Notes: a model not told the origin generated them from the letters alone. Positions 46,861-61,464 are shown, counted from the first letter of the stretch. The stretch: 64,000 bases of DNA from Syngnathus acus (GCF_901709675.1 NC_051101.1:1176001-1240000); one strand, 5' to 3'. Program-made: numbers and translations.

Positions 46861-49800
46861 AATGTGTTTGCGCGTCGGTGATAACGCTCTTGTGAGTGTG
46901 GCAACAGGAGAAGCCATTTCGAAGTTTATTACCACCTTTCTCTCGTTTGTCCAAGTCGCCCCGGTTTGGCCGCCAAGTCAACGCGCCGTCCTTAGCGAGA
47001 CAAAGTCAGCTGTCAAGTATGCGCCCGTGTGGTCGATCACTCGATGGGGATTCCGGACCGCTGTGCCGCGCTTTGCCGTGCGCTGTGGCATTTTTCTCAT
47101 GAATCTATTTGCCTAGGTTAGTAAATGCTACACGAATTGCCATGACGTAGAAAGGCTGCATTGTTGGGACTCGATTATTGGGTCAAATTTTAACGAGATA
47201 TTTGCTTTGGTGGGCCAGTCGCTTTCTGGTGATGACGCCACCACATCCTGGTCGTTTGCCCGCTGCCGGCGCTGGCTACTTTATCTTTTGTCTTCTGTCA
47301 ATGTGCAGCTATTTGCTTGGGGTCCAGGGCCGCCATCTGCACACTCCAATTGCTTTGGATGGGAGGCCGGTGACTTCTAAAAGGGTTTCGTTGCTCGCCT
47401 TTGTTTGGCCAAAACTGAATCCATGGCATGAAAGCCTCTGAGCGTTTGTGTGCTTGCCGCAGACAAAGGTGCATATCTGATGTGAACCTCTATAGCATAG
47501 AGTAGAACCTGTAACCCCTCCCACTACTAGCACCCATATTGTGAGCCTCAGGCAGCCAAGCTGGATGTGAAGCCAAAGTGACAGCAGTAGCACCAATGCC
47601 TCCCTTCTCCAATCGGAAAAACGGACCATCCTCTTAATTTTCACTTGAAATCACGTCATCTATACATAAAAGCCCTCCTAGATGGCCTTTTCTGCAAATG
47701 AATAACTAAACGCCCCCGGCCACTATGCGCAGAAATGCATCGATGGCAACTGCAACCGCAATGTTGTTTGTTTGTATGTTTGCGTCCTCGCCTACTTAGC
47801 GCTGATAAGAGCTAAGACAATGGTCCTTCCTTAGCTAAACCTTTGACCCCAGATTCGACTAACAAATCTCTGACTCTGGCCTGTTTTCTTGGACGTGAGC
47901 GCCACGTGAGGAATTAAAACAAATACCTGCCGTGACCTTAATGAGAAGAGCCGAGTGGTGCGTCTTTCCTGGCGAGCGAGAAAGATGCTTTGGCGCTCAC
48001 TTTGTTGCCCGAGGCGGTGAATCATCAAATATTAAGACCTGTCTGTCTGGCACTTAAGTACAAACGTGGTGCTTTGCGTGGAACCACTCATCCTTTTGCC
48101 TTTCCATGGATCTGAAATGGAACGCTAGGTGTACAGTAAGGAGTCATTCCGATGCCGGAGCAACCAAAGTGTCCCGATTGATGAATTGATCGCTGCGGCA
48201 CGTTCTTCCTAAATGTGCACCCAGACGTGAATTCATTAGCGGATGTTTACGCTCCCTTTCTGTAATTTGGCTAAAGATGAAACATGCCAGCGAGCTCTGG
48301 GCGTGAGTTGTCTGGCTGTGCTGCTGAGCCTTGAATATGATCAATGTGTCAGCGTCCTAATCGTCAGCTGCGGGCACACGCCAGCCGATATTCATCACCT
48401 GAAAACAGTCATTTGTTTCTCCCCAATGGCTTTGTTGGTAAAGGTGTCATAATTACATGAGTACAGCGGCTTCTTTCAAGATGGAAGGATGCGCGATGGA
48501 TCAAGCCACGTTTCTTGCCACAATGATCAGCGGGTGGTGCAGCGATAGCCTTGCGTGAAAACTCTCCTCCCCCGAACAGAAAAAAATCCACCGTTCAATC
48601 CATCATTCCAAACAACGCTCCCGAGGGGTGAAAATAATAAAAGCAACTTGTTGTTGTTTGCCAAGGCCCCGCGGTGCCTCATCGATCGGGCTCGCCGAGG
48701 CAGACATGACGAACAGACGGGAATTTGTCCTGTGATCCACAAGCGATTGCTCTTACCTACTTCCTGGAGTGTTTTTTTGTTCTGCTTCTGACTCACTTTT
48801 TGCTAGGAAGTCTTTTCATCATGGGCCATTCTGTTTGCGTGACAAACTAGGATTTAGCATGTATGAAACTATTTTCAAGCGATAGAAGAGGGTTCTTGCA
48901 TGTATTTATATTTTTTATTCGACCGCTAGCTTGAATGTGTCATTGAAATTGGAGCGCAAATGTAAGAACTCACAGGAAATTTGAAATGCTATCACGCCCG
49001 CCGTCTAGCAGTAAACGATAACATCCGATCTTGGTCCTTTCTGCTCACACACGCACACACGCAAGCAGTACAATATACAAACGGCACAGGCTGGGCGTTG
49101 AGCGATAAAAGGGGGAAGTGGATGCTCCTGTTTCCTCTGGAGGCCCGCGCTAGTTTACCTCTTCCTGTCCACTCGTACTGAGGATGATGGTGATGGATGT
49201 CTTTATCACAACACCGATAAAGGGTAAGCGGTTATACACGTGAAAACGAGCTATCAAGTATAATACAAAAGTATAACGCAGACAAGTATACGGAGAAGGT
49301 CACTCACCCGAGCGGTTAGTCAGTCATTCTTTGCTGAGGAAAAATAATATATGCCTGGGAGTATTTTCATATGAGCTGTTGTTGTCTCGTAAATGTTTTG
49401 AATTGTTTAATGATCTGTCTCAATGTTTTGTCTAGCCAATAGTTTAGCCTGCTTAACCAATCTGGATCAGATGCTCTTGTGGGTGCTCTAGCAAAAGACG
49501 GAGATGGACAAAGGCATCAAATTGCACCTATGAGATATGCAGAATGAGGGGAGCAAGAGAGGATGACGATGCGGATGCGAAGGGCAAAGTGGAGCGCAGG
49601 GAAAGCGACAGAAGGCAAGTGAAAAGACACGACTCGGAGAAGAGCGCGGGCGAGAAGGTTGAGTTGCTGCAGCTGTGTTGATTTAGCCTCTCGCTGATCT
49701 GATTGTGCGTGCGCCAATGAGCTGGGTAAATAAGTCCTCTCGGGAGCTATCTGATGACACATAAAATGGTTTTGTGGCGGCTCCATTATTTGTGTTCGTT

Positions 49801-50511
49801 CCTTCAAAAATAAGTTTCCTTGGAGAAAAAGGGGCCTCCCATGTGCAGTATGGAAGTCCGATAAGAAAAAACTGCCCAGTGGAGAACCATTTGTCTCTCG
49901 ACTCGAGAGCACAAAATGCGGTGCAAATCTGCCCTTTGCCACTTTCTGACTCGTTTGCCTTGATTGGGTTTGTGTTACTTTCGTTTTTAGTAGCCTTGAA
50001 CGCAAGACTTTCTTTTTTCCACACATATAAACATGAAGTTCCTCAGCAGCTGAGTTTATGATTATGATAGTTGTGTGTGCGTGCGTGGCGAGCAAGCAAG
50101 CATCTGCAGCGTACTTCCACGAACAGCATCATGACACACTCGACTCTCCCCAGCTGACGACGCAGCCGTGCCGCAGACCAAATATTTAAAGAGTCTTCAT
50201 CTTCATAGTCCATCTTTGATTCTTGCCGTGTGTGTGCGCGCACGTGTACAGCCACACACGGCCGACTTATCACGTGCGCTCGGTAAGCGCTGCCTGTTGA
50301 GACGGTGAATTAAACAGCAAGTGCATTTGATGTGCAAAGCACTTCGGGGCAAATACACGCAAAATCAAACAAATGCTGCACATGCACACGCACGCACACA
50401 CAATAGCGGCTTGCACGCAGCATCAAAATCATTTCTGTCACACAATCTATTCTTAGGACCCGCAACAATCCATTCTTTGCCTGATATAAATCTTTTATTC
50501 TGATTCACGCT

Positions 50512-50543
<32 letters not shown>

Positions 50544-53500
50544 CTCGTAGTCAAAGTGCATTCACATAATTTTCTTTGTTTTTTTTTATTTGGCAAAACA
50601 AGAGGATTTGTTGGCGGTACGTCACATGATGAGGAAAAGGAACCTTTTGGAGGTGATACACTTGCTGCCGGCGTACCACACGGATCATAGCGCACGCAGA
50701 GCAGAGCCATTGCGGAGAGACCACATGTTGGAGCGCTCAAAGCCTTTTCACACTGCACTTATTTTTCAGGGCCGACCTGTGCCGCCAGCAGGCCCATATT
50801 TGGACCTGCTTGCATAGCAGCCAGTGAGTCTTTTCCTACTCGTTGGAGTTTTGCAATTGGGCGAAATTGACGTAGCGACTGCTCTCCAGCATTGCCAAGG
50901 TCACGGCTCGGCCGTTGCTTTCATTTACTTAACCTGGATTGCACAATCGAAATCTGTAGCGGGACAAAGAACACATTTTGGAGAAGAAAAAAAACATTAT
51001 GCCCCATTTGAAAAAATTGTTTCTTACTGTATGTGGAATGATGGTTACCTCCACTGCGATTTCTTCCCTGATGGCGGAAGAAGTTTGAGTGAGGCGTCTG
51101 TCTGAGAGAGATGTTTATTTGTATCAAGTGGATGATGCAGTGGCCACCATTAGCCACAGATACGTGTGAATTTGCACTTAAATAGACTCTGCGTAAAATC
51201 CCCCCCTTGAGGAGCATCATGGGGGGGCGGGGCTTGGGTGCATGATATTTAATGGTGAGTTATGGCCCACGCGCTGTGGAGGCAGGCGAGGCTATACGTT
51301 TACTATATACATGCAAATACTGAAAAGGCGCGTGCGCGCGCGCGCGTTTGTGTTGATGTAACGAGCCAGGCCTTAAATTACGCAGGTTGAGCTGTAGGCA
51401 GAATTTTGTAACACTTGACCTGTTTTAGTGAGTCATTTGCGCAGAGGGAGGGAGAGCGAGGCGGCGGAAGATTGGGGGTGAGTGACAATGAGACGTGATG
51501 GAGAGAGGTGGGGGAGGGGCAGCCTTATCTCAGGGAGCCGTCACTCGTCCGTCTTTTCGTCTTTTCCCGTCTTTCAGCTCGCCACCTCGTGAACCTTAAA
51601 GGCCACCGCCATCAAACACGCACGCAGGCAGGCTGGCGCTTTGAAATTGGTGAATATCAGGCCCGGCTAATGTATGTCTTCGCCTGGCTATGCGCTCACA
51701 TCCATATTCATGTCTTTTCTTTTTTTTTCTTCCTTTTTTTTTCCACTGGAGGAGCTCAGCTTGTGCTCTTGCGGCCTGTAGGAAGAGTTTAAGCCTCATA
51801 TCTGCATCCCGGGCTACTTTTCCTTTGACGTTTATTATCCGTCTTTTACTGGCACCCCCCCCAACCTCCCACCCCACCCCAGCCGCCCTCTCTGCGCTTA
51901 GATGACTTATGTTTATTGACTTATGTTGCTTGGACAGTGTTGGGTGTCACTTTTGTCTCAAGAACACACAACTATCCAAAATGGTGAGCAAGTTCAGCTC
52001 AAATCCAGTCGTCAAGCCGATCTGCCGTGTCCAAATAAAAAGCTCAAGCCGACCTGCTCCAAATCTGCGGCTATCGTGCCAACAAGCCAGCATTTTGTAT
52101 TGTCTCGTCAACAAATGAGGCGGTGTGATTTTTTACACATCCTTGTGGCAATCTGAAACAAGGTGAGATTTGGCCTGCAAGTGTTACTTCCTTAACAAGC
52201 TTAACTTTCTCCACCAAACAAATGTTTTCATTCTCTTGTTTTTCCGTGAGAGATGGCCACTTATTTGTGATTATTATTCTGCACACAAATCATCCTGACA
52301 GCTCTTATTCCGTCTATTAAAGAGGCTTTGCACTCTTTTACTGGAAGAAGCATTCTTTACCTTTGCAAATAAGCGTAATGTTAGTGCTGTACAGAGAAGT
52401 CGAGAGAGGAGCTGATCGCTCAGGTGACTGCAAAGATTTATGCGTGGCGTCCTGATCGGCTTTTGAAAATCCATTGGATGGGCACATAGGACTCGTCTCG
52501 CTTTGACTTGGCTTTCCCGCCATCATTGGCTTGCTTTTCCTGTCTGCTGGCGTGCCATTGAATGAATCTCATGTCATTTCTTCTTACCATCTTCTAATTA
52601 ATTGACCTGTACATACCTGGATATCCTCATCATACATTTTGGAAGAACCTGCTCCAATGATTGCTGTGATGTTCCTTTCCATTTCAAGATTTGACATTTC
52701 AAGCCAATTTGATGGGGTGCTCGTTAGGTGAGCTCAACAGCAATGCGACAAGGCGTCGTGTTCCTTCCGGAGCATTCATCCTCCGTCGCCGTCTCATTTG
52801 AACCTAGCCGTTGGCTTAATTGCAACGCGAGGTGCTCCAACGCTCGCCTATCACTAAAGCCGCAGAATCCAAAAATAAAAGCTAACGGTAAGAACAAGTG
52901 CGTGCCAACAAAAGATTATTTATTACCTCTGATCGCTGGCGTTTGAGATGACAGAGATGGCGGGGATGGCCTAATTAGCCAGAAAGTAGAGCGCAGACTT
53001 ACAAAGTCAAAGTCTGCTTTACCAGAGCTTAGATGGATTTGCTGTCGCCAGAGCAAGTGACACAGCAACCTTTAACAAACGAAAAGAGAAAATACTCTTT
53101 GAAGACATCAAACAGAAAAGAAAGCGTGTGCAATTTGCAACGGAATTGGCGCAATCAGCGCAACACAGGTGTAATGACGTGAAATGTTGTTTTGTGGCGG
53201 CGTTGAATGTCAAAAGGGCGTTGCCATCCATCAACACATTTTGCTCTCTCTCTTGCTGACATTCTCCAAAGTCTCCATGTGGCTGATGGAGTTTCCTTTT
53301 TCGCCCTCTCTGTGTCTTCCCTCCCTAATTCAGGTGATCTTAATGTTGCTTGCGTAATGTGCCTCGCTGTGGCTCCGTGTATCAAATGAAAGAGAATGCA
53401 GATTGTGTATTTTGTTCCTTGGAATCTCCAATTAGCTTAATACGACCAATGAATTCAAAACCTTATAGTAAATGGGCTAACGAATAGCATCGGCGTGGCA

Positions 53501-56500
53501 ACGTTATAGCGGTTTAAGAAAAAAGATATTTGAACACAAACGGTGTAGAAAATATCCAACAGGCGCATATTCTTTGTTCTCTGCAAAAATTGACACAGCT
53601 TCTCGAGTCAGTAGTGGTGAAACTCTTCTTTGTTTGCACCTGCGTTCATAGCTTCTCATGCTGAATCACAAACTGTGATGTCGTTTTCAAGCACCAAACA
53701 GTTGCATGTTAAGACAAGAAATCCAAATACAGTAAATGGGAGGTCTGTTAGGGTTTCAGACTCGATGTTGCTGGAGCGCAATGCAGCACTGCGGAAGCTG
53801 CTTATCTCCTCTTCAAAATTGGCATCCGCTACCCCAACACCAAGCAGTCAAGCAACGCAGAAGATGCGCGTTGACGCCCAAACCCTCGCGCGTCAGCGCT
53901 TATCACACGGCTCGTACGCGCACATCAAACACCGTCAGGAGGAAGAACCCCGGCGGCATCAAGAACGAAGAGGCATCTTATGAAGCGGCTTCTCGTGGCT
54001 ACTGATCTCATTGTTCCGCATGCTCTATTGGCTCCTTCATGCAAGCTACGACGTTGCCAAATCTGCACCCCTTCTCTCGGAACACGCTCGCCCGTTAGCG
54101 CGTGTGTGTGTGCGCGTGGTAGCGTGCGCATGGAAGCGTGTGTGCGTGCGTGTGTATGTGCGGCGCACATGTTTAGGCATGCTGAATGCAGTGAGGGCAA
54201 TCAATACCGTTTTCACCCAAGAACACTTTGGGAAAAGATTGGAGCCCAATTTGGAGCCTCAATGAAAGGCAACATGACACAAACGCTTGTGTGTGCAAGC
54301 CAAATTGCCTCTGTCAAGATAAACGGCCCTGCAATTTAGAGAAAGTTAGTCTGTTGATACTGGCTGGCCACAGTGGACTGGAGACTCCGTCTAAGTCCTT
54401 TTTGAATGACTTGTGTAGAGAAAATAAGCAAAGGACATCGGAAAAAGCGTTTTTCAATTTACCTGAGCCTCTGTTGGAAGTGATGCTGGCTAAAGTGAGC
54501 GAAGGCTAAAGTCTGGTGACATCATCTATCTAACTTGCAAAAAGCGAAATAAAAAGTAGTGCCAGGAAGTATCCCGGCATCTGAGCTGAACTACTGCCGC
54601 CTCACGTGTAAAATTGGTGTTGATGTTTAATGCCCCTGTAGCATGAGCGCTAAACACAGAAAACGGCATGATGCGGTTTTGTCTTTTTCTTCCGCCCACT
54701 GCTGATAAGCACGCACACGGTAAACACACGCACACACACAGTAAACACACGCTCACACACACACACACGTGTGTACAAAAGTCATTATTAGAGGTTTTGC
54801 GCGCTCAGCAGTCAGTCAGTCAGTCATGCTCCACTCGGAGGAGTCAGCTTAAGGGCTTGTCGCCGCTCCCCGAGGAGACACTAAACACTGGCAGCCGCTT
54901 CAATCCACCCACCGAGCTTTCTTAAGTCTGCAGCGCACACTCGCTTCCATTTTTAATAAGGCTGCGAGCGAAAACGCGGGACAGGGGTGGGAAGGCACCA
55001 AATAAGACAGAAGGGATCGACAACAAGAAGGCCGGATTTGGAGAGCAAGAGAAAGGAGGCAAAAATACGACGCTTGCATTGATTTCTTGCTATTTGGCCT
55101 CCGAATCTGATTTGCCTGGAAAAGACACACACGTCAGAGATGGATAGGCACGCAGGCGCACACACAGAAGAGACGAGTCCCGATACAGAAAGGCTTACAA
55201 AAAAGCATTTGTTGATTCGAAAAAAGGTGGATGTCGTGAAGAGCGGCGCTTTGAGATCAATTCAGTGCAAGATCAAGCTCTTCACTAAAACACACTTCTT
55301 TCAAATCATCTTTCCCCATTGAAATTAATAGAAATGACAAGGATTGGTTCTAGTGTCAATAAAAAAAATTCTGATAGGAATAATGGCACTCCGTGCTAAA
55401 TACGTACTTACGTTAAAGACATAATTACATTGTATGTAAAGAATTAAATTGAGGTTTTGCGACGTTATTTTGCTTCCCATCAGTAGACGTTGTGCTGCAG
55501 TACATATAACACACGAATGGATATACGTACACGGGGGTCGCAGGTGATCAGCCCAACGATGAGTATGCTTAGCTCAAGTTTTCAGCACCTGACTGGAAAA
55601 GAAGCGAGAAATACAAAAGCCGGACGGACTGCACATTTCATCCAATACATGGTGTGTTGGCTAGATGAGCGTAGTCCCCTCGAGCTCCGCCGTGCAAGAC
55701 CCAGCTTGGGGAGCATCAAGAAGGTGCCCGTGATCCCACACTTGGGCATCAAAGGGGCCGACCGGGCACTGAATCAACTGATGTCTGCGCGAGCGCACGG
55801 GGAACCCGATTAGACGGACATTTGCGGCCCGCGTCGGGCATCAAAAAGTATTGACTTGCGTATGCGCCGATGGCCCTAAATGGCGGATCCGGCCTTAATG
55901 TCAGCTTTTAGAGTTGGATTGCGGCCGCAGTTATTAAATCAACTCAAATGAAGTGAAATGAAGTCGCTCATCTTGCTTTAATGACGAAGATGGACGACAT
56001 ACTCAGCTCCCACCCCAAGCAACAAACACAAGACTGTGTCCTGCATCGTGGTGCTCATGCATACACCTAAAGATTGTTTCAATGTCATCGTCCAACAAAG
56101 TCCGCAAGCTTGCAGTGAGACAGTTTTGTGTGATCAAGTGAGGACGCGTGTACACTTGCTCAGGTGTGACTGAGGATCGTTAAGAAATTTGACATTTCCA
56201 CATTGAATCCTGCCAGCAGAGAAAGCCTTCTTATCCCTGACCACTCGCCTTTGCGACTCCCGCTAAAGTGGGTTGCATCACGCCGTCAGCGGATCATTGA
56301 CAGCTCGGTCAAGAACGTGCTCGTGTTTACTGTATTTTCTTAGCGCTTGTTCAACGACGCGAATTAAAGTGCCCTGCCACTGGTATGTTCCCTCGGTTCT
56401 AATCTCTCGTGTGGGATTACAGTTCATGCTAGCTAGCGGAAGTAGGCTAAATGAGCTAACTCTTGTGCATAAAATATACTCCGTCTCTAGAGTCGAAAGA

Positions 56501-56895
56501 ACAGCTCCTGTGTGTTTTCCAGTTCAGGCTGTGAAAGGAGATTGTTGAGAAAAGAAATACTCAAGTCAACTTCATCACCGTATCCAAGTATTTGTGCATC
56601 GTTATCGCCCATCAGCCAATGAGCTCATTAGTCGTTTGCTGTCAGGAGACTTTCCTTGTGCCGCCCATGCACTTTTTCTACTGCCTCCCACGCATCTCTC
56701 TCACATCCTCATCTCCTCTCTGGTTTCTTCCTCAGACACAATGACTAACTGTTGCTGCATTCCACAAAATTGAGAAATGTCATACCTCCGACTCGGGGGA
56801 GGTAAAAATGCAGCGCAATTCCGCTCACGATATTCACTCTGCACTGAAGGCCATGACTAAATCATGGATGCGGCCTATCAGCCATTTATTGATGG
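46861..56895. other. Intergenic stretch, no gene recognised
   Basis: Ten kilobases with no exon, RNA or transposon I can name. It contains an alternating CG tract (51328-51346) and CA repeats (50512-50540 and about 54718-54768). The longest frames, 192 codons at 49517-50095 on the minus strand and 107 codons at 55490-55813 on the plus strand, show no known domain. Confidence 0.55.
50512..50540. repeat. (CA)n microsatellite
   Basis: An uninterrupted CA run in intergenic DNA. Confidence 0.95.
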
Positions 56896-57330
56896 TAATA
56901 ATAATAATAATAATAAATTATATTTAGAGTGCACCTTACATTTTTAAAAAAAATCTCAAAGTGCTACAGAAAATGCCTTTTTAAAAAGAAACGTCTTAAG
57001 ACCGTTTTTAAAAGTGTCAATTGACTGCGGTGCTCTCAAGTGGACTGGTACGGCATTCCACAATGTGGGTGAGACAGAGCAGTAAGCCCGATCTTCCATG
57101 GAAAGGAGGTTAGTTTTGGGGGTTTTGAGGAGGTAGGTGTTAGATGAGTGGCGATTCCGTGTGGAAGACTGGAGAGTGATTAGTTCCTTAAGGTAAGGGG
57201 GTGCGTTGCTATGGATGCATTGATGGGTCAGCAGAGAGATTTTATTTTCAGTCCGAGAGGAAATGGGAACCCAGTGTAGTGATTGGAGGATAGGTGTGAT
57301 GTGGTCGTGTTTGGTGTACATACACAAGCT
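56896..57330 (-). pseudogene. 3' end of a LINE (L2-like), C-terminal RT fragment
   Basis: The minus strand from 57327 to 56956 encodes the typical C-terminal region after the RT of L2/CR1-type elements: HITPILQSLHWVPI, then APPYLKELI, DRAYCSVSPTLWNAVPVHLR and FKNGLKTFLFKKAF, ending in a stop. Downstream on the same strand comes a short AT-rich tail and a TTA repeat (56897-56916), which is how such LINEs end. The copy is 5'-truncated to its last 430 bp. The frame is open over 123 codons, so it is fairly young. Confidence 0.85.
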
Positions 57331-57366
57331 TGGATTTTAGCCGCGGTGTCGGCAAGGTTGCAGTGA

Positions 57367-57420
57367 TTTTTCCTCTTTTGACATCCTGACATAATTTTCC
57401 CTCTTTTGACATCCTGACAT
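57367..57420. repeat. 28-bp tandem duplication
   Basis: CTCTTTTGACATCCTGACAT occurs twice in a row, with units starting near 57367 and 57395. Confidence 0.85.
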
Positions 57421-57798
57421 GGAAATGTGCTCGGGGTGCCCGTGTCGCCTTGGTGAGGGCGTTTGAGCTTGGCCAAGTGCTGACTAACGAGGGGAGAGGT
57501 GGGAGGCTAGGTAAACGCGGCAGCTACTCCTCACTGGCTACATGGAGCCCTTAAGGCCGAGCGGCTAGAAAAACAGGTTAGCGATCAGAGCCGCAGCAAT
57601 GCAGCCGGTGAGGATAGAAAACACGCCCCGCAATTTCATGCACTGCTGTGACGGACATATACTGTAACAGCCTACTTATCACTTTAAAGACATTCTGAAA
57701 TTGGCTACTGGTTTTAATGTTAGCACTTTACAAAAACAACAGCAAATATCACATCAAAGATTGGCAATAATCCAAAGATAACAACTATTCCTCCATAT

Positions 57799-58121
57799 GA
57801 CCAGCTCAGTGGCCTAGTGGTAGAGTGTCCGCCCTGAGAATGGAAGGTTGTGGGTTCAAACCCTGGCCGGGTCATACCAAAGACTATAAAAATGGGACCC
57901 ATTTCCTCCCTGCTTGGCACTCAGCATTAAGGGTTGGAATTGGGGGGTTAGATCATCAAATGATTCCCGAGCGCGGCACTGCTGCTGCTCACTGCTGCTG
58001 CTCACTGCTCCCCTCTCCCCCAGGGGATGGATCAAAATCACACGGGGATGGGTTAAATGCAGAGGACAAATTTCACCACACCCAGATGTGTGTGTGACGA
58101 TCATTGGGACTTTAACTTTAA
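57799..58121 (+). mobile_element. tRNA-derived SINE
   Basis: The head resembles a tRNA gene with an A box (TGGCCTAGTGG, 57810-57820) and a B box (GGTTCAAACCC, 57853-57863). It is followed by a body starting CATACCAAAGACTATAAAAA and a 3' end CTTTAACTTTAA. This head-body combination is familiar from an abundant teleost SINE; I do not assign a family name. The head carries changes that make a functional tRNA unlikely. Transcription would be by RNA polymerase III. Confidence 0.88.
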
Positions 58122-61100
58122 TATCGGCATTATGGCTCAAACAAGCGATGCTAGGGAGGCTGGCTACTTGCTCCTTGCTGTTGTGCGTGATTACCATCTG
58201 GCACTTTGCATGAAACCTCAAAGTCATACTGCAAAAAGGTGTTTAGAAGCTTTTCTCTTAGCCTAGTCTTTGTACTCGTACTGAAAAAACAAGAACCGAC
58301 AGTGAGTGCCAAATACTCTTCAAGTGTGTGCAATCTTGTCTTGACACAATTGAAAGCAGCGAGGCCTTTTCCAAAAAAATGCGTGTTTGGATTATGCTGT
58401 AGCCTTGGACCATTGACAGTGTCGATTTTCTTTTGTTTCTCGTGGTGTATACCAAACTCCTCCCGAGTCTGCGTCTGGCAGAATAAATCAATCTTCTTCC
58501 TTAACCCGTTCTCGTCATGTTTTATCTTTGGGGCTGTGCGGAGAGGTTGTCTTGTCTGTCAAATCCTATTGTGGACGTATTCTGCAATCTTCTTTCCGTA
58601 TCATTTCACAAAGCTGACTCTTGTCATGAAAACTAATAGAAGTCAAGTTTTGTGCCAAGGTAATTCTTTTTAAGCACAAAACAATCCCATTGTTCTTAGT
58701 AAAACAGTTAGGAAGACTGTTGAGCTGAAATTCCAATCATGATTTCCAATATGGCAACGTCTGTTGCATCTTTGAATGAAGGACACGCACCAGCAGCGCT
58801 AATGCTAAAGTCAATGTAAAATCCCATTGACATGCTAATGAGAAATTAGCATTGACTTCAGAAGTTATATTCCCTCAATGTATTCCTTCTTGCCAAGCAG
58901 CCATCACGCGTGCCAACCTTGTGCTACAACGACCCATCCTTTGTGTCCTTGAGTGGCTATGTTTGACTCAAGCGACTGCTCACCCGCTCTTTTTTCCTCC
59001 CTCTCTTTTTCTTACTATCTTTTTTTTTAGTTTGTTTACGGCCACGTAAAGTGGACTGTAAATATCGACAGGCAGGCGACAGACAGAGGCACTTGGCGAC
59101 CTTGTCAGAAAATGAGAGAGAGAGCGAAAGAGAGAGGGAGAGAGAGGGGGGGGGCTTCTCCCAAGGCAACCAAGTGTGCTGATGCACTGTGGCAGGCAAC
59201 ACACTGTCTCCTCAACAACACGTACAAATGAAAAGTGTCTCCTCTTTACCACCACGCGGCTTAAAAAAAAAACGTCACAATGCCCTCCTCGTTATGCAGG
59301 CGGATGTGAGCCGGGCTCAGTGTCGCCGTATGAGCGAATCTCAAAGGCGTGTCATTGCAGCCGATGAGAAGTTGGCGGTGTGGCCGACATCACGCAAAAG
59401 ACTCGCTCCGTGTCAAAGTATACCTTTTGATTTTTCTTTGGCTCTTTGCAACACACACAAAATATGGTAGATTTTGTAGCTGTCAAGACCTCAGTGCACC
59501 TGCCTTGAGGTGAAAGGGCAGGGCCAGTGGCCCGCGTTTCAAGAAACAAGTTATACAGCACGGTATAGGGCAAGGGTTACAAATCATGGTTTTTAAACTC
59601 GCCCCAAGATTTCCAACTTGGATCGGAGCTTGGAAGGTGAGGCAGAGTAAGCCGGAGTTGTCCCTCCACTTTTGTTGAAAATCCGAATGCAAGAAAGGCG
59701 AGGTGAGTGCGACGATCTGCACTGCGGCACGCGTATCGATTGTGAATAATTTAGGCGCATGTGCTGTTGTCGACGCGGCCGCTCGTGAGTAGTTCTGGAG
59801 ATCCTGCGCCCGTTTTCTGTATTCTATTTTTCTTGATGCTCCGCACACAGACTATATGTTCCGCATTGTCGGCCTCGCCTGGAGAGATTGGCAAAGGCTT
59901 GTGGCCAGTTAACCTGGCTGCCACTCTCGCAATAGGATTCCTCTTAGTGAGCAATGAGATTACACGCACTGTTCTTTGACTTAATCTTCTTCCAAGGCCA
60001 TCAATTTATTCTGCCCTAATCTCATCTCATCTGCGGGCGCTGTGCTGCTCGCGCGCACGCCTCTCGCACCAACCCGGGCCATGCGCTTTCGCTCTTCAAG
60101 CCCCGTCCAATGAATCCAGGCGGATTTTGAAACGAAAATGAAAATGGAAAAGCGTCCTTAGTAACAACTCCGTGTTTGAGAACGCGTCCAGAGTCACAAC
60201 GATCTCATCCGGAAGAGACCAAATGCTTCCTTCCATCTGCTGGCTCTAATTCTTTCCATTTTTATACTTTCCAATCTTAATCATCAAACCAGAGCTGCCC
60301 GAGACTCGTGTCTGCCCATTCCCATGAAAAACAAAAATGGAGTTGACGACAGTTGCCGTCAACTGCACTGAAAAAGTTGCATGTTTGAAAAAAAAAAAAC
60401 ATTCAACTCTGTCATGGTTCTTTGAGAATCGTTTGCTGGCATGTAAATTTGTGAATCAAAAGGAGCCAATTTTAAAAGAGAATATGAAATCAAGCAAATG
60501 TTTGCTCCGTCTGAATGATGTCGGTGATGATCAAACGCGGCGGCTCTTTCTAATTTAACAGATGCTGATTGTGCGGGTAGGGGATTGATGTACACCAGGC
60601 CAGACGATGACGGCCACGTGCCCGCTCCGGCTTGACCCGTCCCGCGGGTCACCCGAGGTGACTGGCCCTTTTAAAAAGTCAAGCCAACCCATTAGGAATT
60701 GATCTTAGCTACAATGGGATTGTCCCCCCCCCCCCCCCATTGCCCCATTGAGCACCTAATCGCTTAAACCAAAACCAGCCGCGTTATCCAGCCAAAGGTT
60801 TTCTGCCATGGATGTGCAGTGAGCACTTTATGTATGCGTGGAGGAGGTCAGAGAGGCTAATCAAAACGGTCTTATCGCAACATATAAGATAAGGGCGTGC
60901 ACAGATTTTGGCCCAGCAAGCAAGAGAAATCCCAAAATATTGCGAAATGCCAGCGGTGGGGGTGAGGTCGGGTTTGGCCGTAGCTTGGCTCATGGCTGGG
61001 CTAGCCCAATGCGTTTACCGTAATCTCGCCCATTCGTCACGGGATCCAGCAGTGATGGAAGATCTTTGTCTTACCGTTTCCTGATTTTCATGCCTTCGAG

Positions 61101-61464
61101 TGTGTGAGCCGTTGTGGCGAGCGAACAGGCAGCTGTGAGTTTGTGTGTGTGTGGGGGGTGCGCTTATCTAGAGCCAGTGGAGCCAGCCTCTTAATCACAG
61201 GCTTCATCTGGCTTGCCTCTGCATCACCCACCCCCGAAACACACACACACACACACACACAATAGCATTCGTTCTCCAGAATTCCACTCTTGACTCATCT
61301 TTCAATGAATCCCTCTCAGGCTGAGTGTTCCATCCTCGCTCCAACTTTGAAGGCATCCAACTCATCTGTCCACTGTCATAGTTTGGGAGCAGAGTAGAAG
61401 TACAAAAGTAGAAGAGAACTAATAGGAAAACCCCAAGACAACCATCTCTCATTTTACATCGGCC
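58122..61464. other. Intergenic stretch, no gene recognised
   Basis: No exon or element recognised. It contains a GA-rich tract (59111-59150), a run of 15 C (60724-60738) and a CA repeat (61240-61261). Confidence 0.55.

Noticed and set aside
49517-50095. Minus-strand frame of 192 codons
   Set aside because: No recognisable domain; overlapping frames of similar length exist on the other strand, as in chance frames.
55490-55813. Plus-strand frame of 107 codons in intergenic DNA
   Set aside because: No domain, no splice context and no similarity I can name; it cannot be supported as a gene.
57799-57875. Possible tRNA gene
   Set aside because: A and B boxes are present, but the sequence continues into a SINE body and the cloverleaf is degraded.
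58794-58860. Small compound hairpin with AGTCAATG/CATTGACT words
   Set aside because: Arms are only 7-9 bp and interrupted; weak compared with the palindrome at 16620.
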